A DNA stretch of 46,227 bases, taken from contig JAFLUQ010000001.1 of the NCBI GenBank assembly GCA_022508735.1, positions 1 through 46,227 on the forward strand, written 5' to 3'. This DNA comes from Oscillospiraceae bacterium. GTDB lineage: Bacteria > Bacillota > Clostridia > UMGS1883. How positions within the stretch are numbered: the first letter of the stretch is position 1; every line of letters begins with the position of its first letter. The notes under the pieces are model-generated. The model did not search any database, was not told the DNA's origin, and was given only the letters and a program-made list of their open reading frames with translations. A program made the position numbers and the translations under genes. Shown here piece by piece: positions 32,307 to 40,490 of the stretch.

Positions 32307-33304
32307 AACGTATATTGATTTTGTGTGTTGCCATCATCTTGTTTTTTAGCTCCTGTGCCAAAACCAGGGAGGCAAAAAAGACCATTTTTGCCATGGATAC
32401 CGTCATGGAGCTCACGGTGTATGGAAATGACGGGGAGGCCGCATTGACGGCCGGTGAGGCAGAGATATTCCGTTTGGACGATCTGTTAGATCGCGGCAGT
32501 GAGGATAGTGATATTTATAAATTAAATAACGATATAGATGTTGACCGTGTTTCGCCTGAAACTATAAAGCTTGTTCGCCGGGCGCTTGAGGTCGGAGCTT
32601 CAACAGACTGGGCCTTCGATATTACCATAGCCCCGGTTGTGGATATTTGGGGATTTTATGATCAGAGTTACCGTGTACCGTCTGACGATGAGATCACCAC
32701 TGCCCTGACGAAGGTTGGCGGCGACAGGGTCAACGTTGATGAAGCTGTCGACCTGGGCGAAACTAAAATTGATCTCGGAGGAGTAGCCAAGGGATACGCC
32801 TCTCAGCGGGTCTCGGAGCTATTTAGGAACATGGGAGTTGATTCTGCACTTCTGAATCTTGGCGGGAATGTACAGGTAATAGGCACACGTCCGGATGGCG
32901 ATCCGTGGCGCATAGCTGTGCAGTCTCCTGACGGTGACGGATATGCCGGGGTACTCAGCCTGTCCGACGCTGCTGCTGTGACATCAGGTGACTATCAACG
33001 TCATTTTGAAAGTGGCGGGGTGGATTATCACCATATCATCGACCCTGAGACCGGTTATCCTGCGGATAGCGGTTTAAGGTCTGTCACAGTAGTCTGTGAG
33101 GACGCGACCCTGGCCGACGGCCTTTCCACGGCTCTGTTTGTCATGGGTCTTGATGCTGCCTCCGACTATTGGCGAGAGAACGGCGGTTTTGAGGCCGTAT
33201 TTATCACCTCGGTAGGCGAGATTTATGTTACTTCCGGCCTGAAGGATAAATTTGAAAGCGAATATGCTTATACTGTGCTGGAAAATAGTATTACAAAACA
33301 ATAA
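32303..33304 (+). CDS. apbE: FAD:protein FMN transferase, lipoprotein
   Basis: ApbE moves FMN from FAD onto Thr/Ser of extracytoplasmic flavoproteins such as Rnf/Nqr subunits and fumarate-reductase-like enzymes. The 333-residue protein has a lipoprotein signal with lipobox FFSSC, so it is anchored outside the membrane. Family motifs are AMDTVMELTVYG, WAFDITIAPVVDIWGFY, DLGGVAKGYA, LNLGGNVQVIG, TSGDYQRHF and HHIIDPETGYPA. It overlaps the Gx gene by ATGA. No Rnf genes or obvious flavinylation target are in the window. Confidence 0.95.
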   Translation: MKRILILCVAIILFFSSCAKTREAKKTIFAMDTVMELTVYGNDGEAALTAGEAEIFRLDDLLDRGSEDSDIYKLNNDIDVDRVSPETIKLVRRALEVGASTDWAFDITIAPVVDIWGFYDQSYRVPSDDEITTALTKVGGDRVNVDEAVDLGETKIDLGGVAKGYASQRVSELFRNMGVDSALLNLGGNVQVIGTRPDGDPWRIAVQSPDGDGYAGVLSLSDAAAVTSGDYQRHFESGGVDYHHIIDPETGYPADSGLRSVTVVCEDATLADGLSTALFVMGLDAASDYWRENGGFEAVFITSVGEIYVTSGLKDKFESEYAYTVLENSITKQ

Positions 33305-33327
33305 AGAGACGGCCAAGCCGCCTCTTT
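33303..33327. terminator. Bidirectional terminator between apbE and spoIVA
   Basis: AAAGAGACGGC (33303-33313) pairs with GCCGCCTCTTT (33317-33327) with one mismatch. It serves both converging genes; the left arm's A's give the U tract for spoIVA. Confidence 0.75.
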
Positions 33328-33332
33328 ATTTG

Positions 33333-34805
33333 TTACAGTATTATACATATAAGTCCGCCGCTGCCCTCGTTGATGATCTTTTCAAGAGTTTCCTGAAGCT
33401 TGTAGCGGGCGTCGTCGGGCATTTTGCTGAGCTTGGTGTTCAGTCCCTCGTTCACAAGGTCGTGAAGGGATTTGCCGAAGATGTTGCTCTCCCATATCTT
33501 AACTGGGTCGGTCTCAAACTCAGAAAGCAAGTAGTTTATAAGGTCTTCGCTCTGCTTCTCGCTGCCGACGATTGGGTTTATTTCGGTCTCTATCTGTGCC
33601 TTAATGAGATGTATGCTTGGGGCGCTGGCTCTGAGCCGCACTCCGAAGCGGCCGCCCTGCTTCATGATCTCCGGCTCCTTGAGCGTCAGTTCCTCTACCG
33701 AGGGGAACACGATGCCGTAGCCGGTCTGCTCCACCTCGTGCAGGGCGTATTCAAGCTTGCTGTATTTCTTCTGCACTCTGGCCATCTCGGTTATGAAATC
33801 TATAAGGGCTTCGTCGTCGCTTAACTCCACCCCTGTGGTCTCACTGATTATCTTATAGAACAAGCCGTCACGAACGGTTATGGCTATGGAGGCGTTACCG
33901 CAGTCGGGGGATATGCGCTCAACCGCCGCAGATTTTATGTATTCGTTAGAGCCAAGCCCCTCGGCAGCTGCTCTTATCTGGCTTATCTTGTAGAGCGGAA
34001 GCAGTGCGTCGCGCACCGAAGTAAAGAGCGAGGCTTTGAGGTAGTGATCCATGGGCAGAGCATCTATCCACTTGGGCAGATTGATGCTTATCTCGTTCAG
34101 AGGAAATTCGTAGAGCACGGCCTTGATTATCTCCTCAATATCGTGGGAGGTTAGGTCAACGCAGGATACGGCCACCACTGGGGTCTTGTATTTTTCGCAT
34201 AGCTCCGTGCGTAGCTTTTCGGTCTGGGGTGCGGAGGGATTGGCGGAGTTCAGCACGATGATAAAGGGTTTGTCGATCTCCTTCAGCTCAGATATGACGC
34301 GCTCCTCTGCGGCGATATAATCATAGCGGGGAATGTCGCAGATAGAGCCGTCGGTGGTCATTACAATGCCTATGGTGCTGTGCTCGCAGATGACCTTTCG
34401 GGTACCTATCTCGGCGGCCTTGTCAAATTCAATATCCTCCTCAAACCAAGGGGTGCTCACCATGCGGGGCTGGTCGTCTTCGGTATGCCCTCTGGCAGAG
34501 CTGACGATGTAACCCACGCAGTCTATAAGACGAACGCGGAATTCGGTGTTTTGATCAAAATTAATTTTTATAGCTTCGTTGGGGATAAATTTCGGCTCGG
34601 TAGTCATTATCGTTCGCCCGGCAGCGCTCTGCGGAAGTTCGTCCTGCGCCCGGCTCCGCTGATATTCGTCCTCTATGTTGGGAATTACGATAGTGTCCAT
34701 GAATTTTTTGATGAAGGTAGATTTTCCCGTACGCACCGGCCCAACAACGCCGATGTATATATCGCCCTTCGTCCGTTTGGCGATGTCACCGTATATGCTG
34801 TTCAT
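33333..34805 (-). CDS. spoIVA: Stage IV sporulation protein A (spore coat base ATPase)
   Basis: The 490-residue SpoIVA is an ATPase that polymerises on the outer forespore membrane in the mother cell and forms the base of the coat. The N-terminus MNSIYGDIAKRTKGDIYIGV leads into Walker A GPVRTGKST. TTEPKFIPNEAI, LIDCVGY and later VTTDGSICDIPRYDYI are typical. The C-terminus, needed for membrane localisation, ends SGGLICIIL. ATG 34805 follows AAGGAGGAAA. A sigma-E-type promoter lies upstream at 34840-34868. It is convergent with apbE and divergent from mnmA. Confidence 0.97.
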   Translation of the reverse strand: MNSIYGDIAKRTKGDIYIGVVGPVRTGKSTFIKKFMDTIVIPNIEDEYQRSRAQDELPQSAAGRTIMTTEPKFIPNEAIKINFDQNTEFRVRLIDCVGYIVSSARGHTEDDQPRMVSTPWFEEDIEFDKAAEIGTRKVICEHSTIGIVMTTDGSICDIPRYDYIAAEERVISELKEIDKPFIIVLNSANPSAPQTEKLRTELCEKYKTPVVAVSCVDLTSHDIEEIIKAVLYEFPLNEISINLPKWIDALPMDHYLKASLFTSVRDALLPLYKISQIRAAAEGLGSNEYIKSAAVERISPDCGNASIAITVRDGLFYKIISETTGVELSDDEALIDFITEMARVQKKYSKLEYALHEVEQTGYGIVFPSVEELTLKEPEIMKQGGRFGVRLRASAPSIHLIKAQIETEINPIVGSEKQSEDLINYLLSEFETDPVKIWESNIFGKSLHDLVNEGLNTKLSKMPDDARYKLQETLEKIINEGSGGLICIIL

Positions 34806-34839
34806 TGAAATTTCCTCCTTGTTTCTCTGATACAGTTAA

Positions 34840-34868
34840 ATTATATTTGACGTGCATGAGAAATATGT
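34840..34868 (-). promoter_or_regulatory. Sigma-E-type promoter of spoIVA
   Basis: On the minus strand ACATATT (34868-34862) and AATATAAT (34847-34840) are 14 bases apart. The Bacillus sigma-E consensus is KMATATT-N14-CATACAMT, so the -35 fits nearly fully and the -10 fits at most positions. In Bacillus spoIVA is transcribed by sigma-E. Confidence 0.6.
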
Positions 34869-34889
34869 CTGCAATTTTTACCTTATCTA

Positions 34890-34918
34890 TTGAAAATATG
34901 ATAAAAATGTGATAGTAT
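34890..34918 (+). promoter_or_regulatory. Candidate promoter of mnmA
   Basis: TTGAAA (34890-34895), 17-base spacer, TAGTAT (34913-34918). The start codon is only about 18 bases beyond, giving a short leader. Confidence 0.5.
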
Positions 34919-34936
34919 ATTCTATAGGTGATATTT

Positions 34937-36007
34937 ATGAGCAGAGCATTGATAGCAATGAGCGGAGGCGTGGATTCCAGCGTCGCCGCATATATAATGA
35001 AGGAAAAGGGCTTCGACTGCGTCGGGGCTACTATGAAGCTGTTCGGCGATGGTGATATCGGAGCGGCCCGGGAGCACAGCTGCTGCTCGCTGGAGGATGT
35101 GCTCGACGCCCGCAGCGTTGCAGACAGCCTCGGTATGCCTCACTATGTTTTCAATTTTGCCGACCGCTTTCGGGAAGAAGTCATTGATAAGTTTATTCAC
35201 GCCTATGAGAACGGCATGACACCAAACCCATGTATTGACTGCAATCGATACCTGAAATTTGAGAAGCTGTTTCTGCGTGCGAGGGAGATGGACTGCGACT
35301 ACGTGGTCACAGGCCACTATGCCCGTATTGAAAAAGACGAAAACACCGGCAGGTATCTGTTGAAAAAGGCTATTGATGAGGATAAGGATCAAAGCTATGT
35401 GCTCTATGCCATGACGCAGGAGCAGCTTGCCCATGTTTTACTGCCGCTGGGCGGCATGACCAAGCCGGATGTGCGTGCCATAGCCGAGGCTAACGGTTTT
35501 GTGAACGCAAAAAAGCACGACAGCCAGGACATCTGCTTCGTGCAGGGTGAATCTTATGCGGAGTTTATTGAGCGTCACACCGGCAGAGTCTATCCGCCGG
35601 GGGATTTTGTGGACACTGAGGGGAACGTGCTCGGGAGGCATAAGGGTATAATCCGCTATACAGTCGGGCAGCGGCGGCATCTTGGAGTGCCCGCGGCGGA
35701 AAGACTGTATGTCGCGGCTGTGAACCCTGGTGATAACACTGTTACATTGGCCACAGGCGGTGGAAAGTTTTCTAACGTGCTGACTGCACATGACATAAAT
35801 CTCATTTCAGTTCCTGCTATTGAACAGCCCATGCGCGTGAAGGTGCGTACCCGCTACCACCAAAAGGAGCAGTGGGCCACTGCTGTGCAGACCGACGAAG
35901 ACTCACTGCGGGTCGAGTTTGACGAGCCGCAGCGTGCCATTGCCGCCGGGCAGGCCGTTGTGATGTATGACGGCGATGTTGTCGTAGGCGGCGGCACAAT
36001 AGAGTAG
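34937..36007 (+). CDS. mnmA: tRNA-specific 2-thiouridylase MnmA
   Basis: The start is ATG 34937, with AGGTG at 34926-34930; the in-frame GTG 34928 overlaps that site. The 356-residue enzyme makes 2-thiouridine at wobble position 34 of Lys, Glu and Gln tRNAs. The ATP-binding P-loop is SGGVDSS (residues 9-15). The catalytic cysteines lie in TPNPCIDCN and DSQDICFV. TVGQRRHLGV and RVKVRTRYHQKEQWA mark the C-terminal domains. No cysteine desulfurase gene is adjacent. It is monocistronic and ends at the 36041-36067 terminator. Confidence 0.96.
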   Translation: MSRALIAMSGGVDSSVAAYIMKEKGFDCVGATMKLFGDGDIGAAREHSCCSLEDVLDARSVADSLGMPHYVFNFADRFREEVIDKFIHAYENGMTPNPCIDCNRYLKFEKLFLRAREMDCDYVVTGHYARIEKDENTGRYLLKKAIDEDKDQSYVLYAMTQEQLAHVLLPLGGMTKPDVRAIAEANGFVNAKKHDSQDICFVQGESYAEFIERHTGRVYPPGDFVDTEGNVLGRHKGIIRYTVGQRRHLGVPAAERLYVAAVNPGDNTVTLATGGGKFSNVLTAHDINLISVPAIEQPMRVKVRTRYHQKEQWATAVQTDEDSLRVEFDEPQRAIAAGQAVVMYDGDVVVGGGTIE

Positions 36008-36040
36008 TAAGGCTATAATTTATCGGTGTATTGACACATA

Positions 36041-36067
36041 AAAAAGCTCCGCAGCGCGGAGCTTTTT
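36041..36067. terminator. Bidirectional terminator between mnmA and the symporter
   Basis: Perfect 12-bp stem: AAAAAGCTCCGC (36041-36052), loop AGC, then GCGGAGCTTTTT (36056-36067). The T run serves mnmA and the A run serves the minus-strand symporter. Confidence 0.9.
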
Positions 36068-36085
36068 CGCATATTCAAGATACTT

Positions 36086-37606
36086 TTATCTGCTTTTTGC
36101 AGCTTCAAACTCGGCCTCAATATCCTTACCGGGGGCCTTGGTGAGCAGGCTGATAACGATTGTGACCACAATGCCCACGATAAAGGCGGGAAGCAGCTCG
36201 TATATGGACCATACGCCGCCAAGAGGCGCGATAAGGTATTTCCAAACAAATACCATTACACCGCCGGAGATCATGCCGGCCACAGCGCCCGGCAGAGTGG
36301 TGCGCTTCCAGAACAGAGCGCACATCATGATCGGACCGAAGGCTGCGCCGAAGCCCGCCCATGCAAAGGATACTATGCCGAAGATGGAGCTGTCGGGGTT
36401 GCGGGCGATGAACACGCCGAGAATAGCGATAACTACGACCGTAAGTCTGGCAATGATCATGCTGCCCTTCTGAGAAAGATTAAGGTTCAGAGTCTCACTG
36501 AGTATGTTCTGTGAAACGCTGGAGGAGGCCGCCAGAAGCTGAGAGTCCGCCGTAGACATTGTGCAGGCAAGAATGCCTGCAAGTATCAAGCCCGCCATAA
36601 GGGCCGGGATAATGCCGTGGGTCGAAAGCAGATCGGATATACGAACGATAATAGTCTCGGTGTTGTTGCCCTCAAGAGTGGCAACAAGGCCATGGGCGCT
36701 CATAGCCCGGCCCACAAGACCGATAAGAATGGCAACCGCCATGGCAATAACCACCCAAATGGAGGCCACGCGGCGGGAAAGCTTAAGCTTGTTTTCGTCA
36801 TTTATAGCCATGAAACGGAGCAAGATGTGTGGCATACCGAAGTAGCCGAGACCCCATGCAAGGGTTGAAGCTATCTTTAAGAGACCGTAGGGCTCAGCTC
36901 CGGCCGCGGTGTGGGTGGCTGTTAAAGAGAGATAACCCGGGAGCTCACGGGCGTTCTCCATAACCGCGCCGATGCCGCCAACAGAAACTGTAGAGAAGAT
37001 GATAACAAAGAGTATGGCGATAGTCATGATTATACTCTGTATGAAGTCGGTGGTTGATGCCGCCATAAAGCCGCCCACTGCGGTGTAGCAAACGATAACG
37101 ATCGCGGAAATGATCATCGCCGTCATGTAGTTCCAGCCAAACAGTGAATTGAACAGCTTTCCGCAGGCCGCAAAGCCGGAAGCGGTGTAGGGCACGAAGA
37201 AGACGATTATCATAATTGCCGCGATTATCGTCAGAATGTTCTTCTTGTCGTGGAAACGGTTCGAGAAGAACTGGGGCAGCGTGAAGGAGCCGGTAATCTG
37301 AGAGTAGCGGCGCAGACGCCGTGCTGTGAGCAGCCAGTTAAGGTATGTGCCGGCCGCCAGACCGATCACCGTCCAGCCCACGTCAGCCACGCCTGAAAGA
37401 TAGGCGAGGCCGGGCAGACCCATCAGCAAATAGCTTGACATATCCGACGCCTCGGCGCTCATGGCCGTTACCAGCGGGCCGAGCTTGCGTCCGCCAAGGT
37501 AGAAGTCAGAGGTCGATTCGTTCTTCGCGAAGCGGAAGCCGATCGACAAAACTCCTACAAGGTACACAACTATTGCAATCAAAATGCAGATTGACGCTGT
37601 TGTCAT
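36086..37606 (-). CDS. putP: Sodium:solute symporter (PutP-type proline transporter)
   Basis: I start it at ATG 37606 behind GAGGTGAT; the longer frame lacks a ribosome site. The 506-residue protein has about 13 membrane segments of the SSS family. PutP-type features are DFYLGGRKLGPLVTAMSAEA followed by SDMSSYLLMGLPG, and TLPQFFSNRFHDKKN. A further signature is ACTMSTADSQLLAASSSVSQ, where the Ser/Thr-rich stretch contributes to the sodium site. Proline is the likely substrate by similarity, but related SSS proteins carry other solutes. It is monocistronic, divergent from the germinant receptor operon. Confidence 0.9.
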   Translation of the reverse strand: MTTASICILIAIVVYLVGVLSIGFRFAKNESTSDFYLGGRKLGPLVTAMSAEASDMSSYLLMGLPGLAYLSGVADVGWTVIGLAAGTYLNWLLTARRLRRYSQITGSFTLPQFFSNRFHDKKNILTIIAAIMIIVFFVPYTASGFAACGKLFNSLFGWNYMTAMIISAIVIVCYTAVGGFMAASTTDFIQSIIMTIAILFVIIFSTVSVGGIGAVMENARELPGYLSLTATHTAAGAEPYGLLKIASTLAWGLGYFGMPHILLRFMAINDENKLKLSRRVASIWVVIAMAVAILIGLVGRAMSAHGLVATLEGNNTETIIVRISDLLSTHGIIPALMAGLILAGILACTMSTADSQLLAASSSVSQNILSETLNLNLSQKGSMIIARLTVVVIAILGVFIARNPDSSIFGIVSFAWAGFGAAFGPIMMCALFWKRTTLPGAVAGMISGGVMVFVWKYLIAPLGGVWSIYELLPAFIVGIVVTIVISLLTKAPGKDIEAEFEAAKSR

Positions 37607-37740
37607 TTTTATCACCTCGTAAGTTAATATATATGGGCTATTATAATATAAAACAGCTTTTTTGTCAAGTTTTTTATGGGAAGGCCCACAAAATGTGATT
37701 GAAAACAGGTGGGGTTTTAAAGAGAAAAGCGGTTGTAACA

Positions 37741-37769
37741 GTATAAATCTCTTGATTTTGCCGATAATA
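37741..37769 (+). promoter_or_regulatory. Sigma-G-type promoter of the germinant receptor operon
   Basis: GTATA (37741-37745) and GATAATA (37763-37769) are 17 bases apart, matching the sigma-G pattern GHATR and CATHHTA except for the first -10 base. In Bacillus ger receptor operons are sigma-G dependent. The start codon follows at 37790. Confidence 0.55.
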
Positions 37770-37789
37770 TCCAATGAGGTGATTTACCG

Positions 37790-39397
37790 GTGAAATTGAG
37801 GGATTTCTTTTTATACGCTCCGAAGGCGGAACCGGAATTTATGCTGGACGAAGAAAGTCCGCCGGATAAAGACTATTCCCCCCAACTCAGTGAAGGCGGG
37901 CCGGAGCTGAGCGGGAACTACAAAAAGGACAGAGCTATTCTCGAACAGGAACTGGCCTCGGAAGAGAACGGTGACCTGAAATCACGAGAATTCACGCTGC
38001 GGCTCGCCGGCCGAGATGTCAGATGCATCATGTATTTCTTTGACGGTCTTGCTGACAAGGAAGGCATGAACGACTTCATTCTCCGTCCGCTCATGGAGGG
38101 CAGCCGCCGCACCGAGATAAGATCGTATTCCGATATAATGAACGTGCTGTTGGTGCAGAGCGAGGTCAAGGAGACAAACACCATCGGCACACTCGCCTTT
38201 GACATAAATTTCGGCAGCGCAATTTTGCTGATCGAGGGCTACGGCAAGGCCATATCCATCGATGTCAAGGCATGGGTGCACCGTGCCGTCGGTGAGCCTA
38301 TAACCGAGCGGGTTCTTCGCGGTCCGAACGACGCCTTCAGCGAGCAGATAAGAGAAAACACCGCCCTTATCCGTCATCTGGTGCGTAACAAAAGTCTTAT
38401 AAGCAAGGAATTGGCCGTCGGAACCATAAGCCAGACACCGGTGTCGATAATGTATATAAAAAATGTTGTATCTCCTCAGCTTGTGCGGGAGGTGGAGCGC
38501 CGCATTTCCTCGATCAATGCGGACTATATTTTTTCCTCGGCTGAGCTGGAGCAATATATAGAGGAAAAATCACTCATCACGCTGCCGCAGTTCATGACGA
38601 CCGAACGGCCCGACAGGGCAGCGCGTGCCCTGCTTTCTGGCCGCGTGGTCGTATTGGTTGACGGTTCGCCCTTTGTGCTGATAATGCCCACAACTGTGTT
38701 TGAACTGAACGAGTCAGCCGAGGATCACTTTTTACGCACGCCCTACATCAATATGGTGCGGCTCGTTCGGCTTGTGGCCTTTCTATTTTCTCTACTGCTG
38801 CCCGGGCTTTATGTTGCGATAGTAGGCTTTCACACCGAAATGGTGCCCACTGATATGCTCATGTCCATTGTGGCGGCCCGTGACAAGGTGCCCTTTCCAA
38901 CGGTGGTAGAGATAATCATAATGGAGCTTGCGCTGGAGATAATCCGTGAGGCCGGTGTCAGAGTACCGGCGCCGTCGGGTACAACGCTCAGCATTGTGGG
39001 CGCTCTCATTCTCGGGCAGGCCGCCGTAAGCGCCAACATCGTAAGTCCGGTGCTGATAATCATAGTGTCCATAGCAGCTATCGGATCCTTTGCCACGCCT
39101 AATTACTATCTGGGTCTTTCTGCCCGCCTGCTGCGCTTTGTATATATATTCCTCGGCGCGGCGGCAGGCTTCGTAGGAATAATGGCCGGGCTTTTCATCA
39201 ACGCGGTGCTATGGATATCCACCCGCAGTATGGGTGTGCCCATGTTCGTGCCCGTTGCTCCCCTCAGCCGCGGAGGTGTGCCGAAGGCTCTTATCTCGCC
39301 GCCCATATGGAAGCAGGAACTGCGTGACGACTATGTCAACCCACAGCGAAAGCCAATGCAGGGCTTTATCTCGAGGGGGTGGAAGCGTCATGAATAA
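37790..39397 (+). CDS. GerA-family spore germinant receptor, A subunit
   Basis: The 535-residue protein starts at GTG 37790, with GAGGTGAT upstream. It has the A-subunit plan: a soluble N-terminal region (about 1-310; FTLRLAGRDVRCIMYFFDGL, RGPNDAFSEQIRENTALIRH and RVVVLVDGSPFVLIMPTTVF) followed by four or five membrane helices (LVAFLFSLLLPGLYVAIVGF and others). AAVSANIVSPVLIIIVSIAA and a proline-rich C-terminal tail complete it. These inner-membrane spore proteins sense small-molecule germinants together with B and C subunits. The ligand cannot be predicted. It overlaps the B gene by 8 bases. Confidence 0.95.
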   Translation: MKLRDFFLYAPKAEPEFMLDEESPPDKDYSPQLSEGGPELSGNYKKDRAILEQELASEENGDLKSREFTLRLAGRDVRCIMYFFDGLADKEGMNDFILRPLMEGSRRTEIRSYSDIMNVLLVQSEVKETNTIGTLAFDINFGSAILLIEGYGKAISIDVKAWVHRAVGEPITERVLRGPNDAFSEQIRENTALIRHLVRNKSLISKELAVGTISQTPVSIMYIKNVVSPQLVREVERRISSINADYIFSSAELEQYIEEKSLITLPQFMTTERPDRAARALLSGRVVVLVDGSPFVLIMPTTVFELNESAEDHFLRTPYINMVRLVRLVAFLFSLLLPGLYVAIVGFHTEMVPTDMLMSIVAARDKVPFPTVVEIIIMELALEIIREAGVRVPAPSGTTLSIVGALILGQAAVSANIVSPVLIIIVSIAAIGSFATPNYYLGLSARLLRFVYIFLGAAAGFVGIMAGLFINAVLWISTRSMGVPMFVPVAPLSRGGVPKALISPPIWKQELRDDYVNPQRKPMQGFISRGWKRHE

Positions 39398-40490
39398 AAG
39401 AAGCGACCATAGAATTGGCGTGCCCTCAGCGGTGCTTGTATTCCTGAACCTGAGCTTGGCAAAATTCCTGCTTATCGTGCCTTCGTTTATCGTGCAGGAG
39501 GTAGGCAACAGCGCGTGGATAGTGATACTTCTTAACGGAGCGTTAAGTATAGGTGTGTTTGCTCTGATTGCAGTCCTGTATAAGCCGTACGTGGCACTGG
39601 GGCTTGGCGGAATGAATATGTGCTCAGTGGGGAAATTTCTCGGCGGCGCAGTAAATTTAGTGCTTGTCGGTATCATAATCACCCGCGGCGCTCTGCTGTT
39701 CCGCATACTGGTTGATGCCCTGAGAACCCTCGAGGCTTCGGATTCTTCACAGGAGTTTATGGCGCTGTTCATTCTTGTGCCGGTGCTTGTCTGTGTGATG
39801 AAGGGCTTTAACGTCAACGTTGGAATAAGCGCCATTATCATCCCCTTCACTATCATATCCGTGGCCATAATTTCCGCGATTTTGATGCCGCACTTTCGCT
39901 ATGATAACCTCATGCCGGTGCTGGGCGAAGGGCCGGATAAGATTCTTTTTACCCTTGTAAAATTCGGAGGATTTTCAGAGCTGGCCTTTGCTCTGACCTT
40001 TTCCCGCTATCTCAGCGGCTACAAGACCATGAGGCGCAGCGGCTTCATAGGTATAGGCGCCATAACCCTGATAACGGCTGTGTTTACTCTGATGTACTGC
40101 GCGGCCATTCCCTATCCTGCCTCAAAGGGCTTCGTATTCCCGCTGTATCAGCTGTCGAGGCTGTTTATGGCCGGTTCCTTTATGCAGCATCTGGAACCCC
40201 TGGTGGTGTTTATCTGGGCCGGAATAGTGCTGTGTGCCCTTGCCACCGTGGTGCTGGCTGCGGGTGAGCTTCTGGCGACGAGCGCCGGCGTGAAGGACGG
40301 CTCCGGCTTTGCGCCGTTGTTGGTTATGAGTATTTTTCTTGGCGGAATGATCCCCCGATCCGAGCTGAGCACCTATGATGCGTATCGGATGGTGCTGAAA
40401 TTCAGCAACTACGCCTATATTGTCATAATTTTCATAGTTGTACTGATTGCGAGGGGGCGAAAAATTGAAAACAAAATTGAAACTGTTTAG
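39390..40490 (+). CDS. GerA-family germinant receptor, B subunit (amino-acid-permease-like)
   Basis: The start is ATG 39390, overlapping the A-subunit stop; the longer upstream frame runs inside the A gene. The 366-residue protein has about ten membrane helices in the spore-germination permease family (APC superfamily fold). Recognisable parts are SAVLVFLNLSLAKFLLIVPS, FGGFSELAFALTFSRYLSGY and LFMAGSFMQHLEPLVVFIWA. B subunits are thought to bind the germinant. The C gene begins inside its last 26 bases, so all subunits are coupled. Confidence 0.93.
   Translation: MNKRSDHRIGVPSAVLVFLNLSLAKFLLIVPSFIVQEVGNSAWIVILLNGALSIGVFALIAVLYKPYVALGLGGMNMCSVGKFLGGAVNLVLVGIIITRGALLFRILVDALRTLEASDSSQEFMALFILVPVLVCVMKGFNVNVGISAIIIPFTIISVAIISAILMPHFRYDNLMPVLGEGPDKILFTLVKFGGFSELAFALTFSRYLSGYKTMRRSGFIGIGAITLITAVFTLMYCAAIPYPASKGFVFPLYQLSRLFMAGSFMQHLEPLVVFIWAGIVLCALATVVLAAGELLATSAGVKDGSGFAPLLVMSIFLGGMIPRSELSTYDAYRMVLKFSNYAYIVIIFIVVLIARGRKIENKIETV

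Noticed and set aside
37607..37774. N-terminal extension of the sodium symporter
   Set aside because: The extension has no ribosome site and encodes no known leader; ATG 37606 follows GAGGTGAT and begins a typical first helix.
39234..39389. Longer start for the germinant receptor B subunit
   Set aside because: The extra residues lie inside the A-subunit gene and are not permease-like; ATG 39390 is the natural coupled start.
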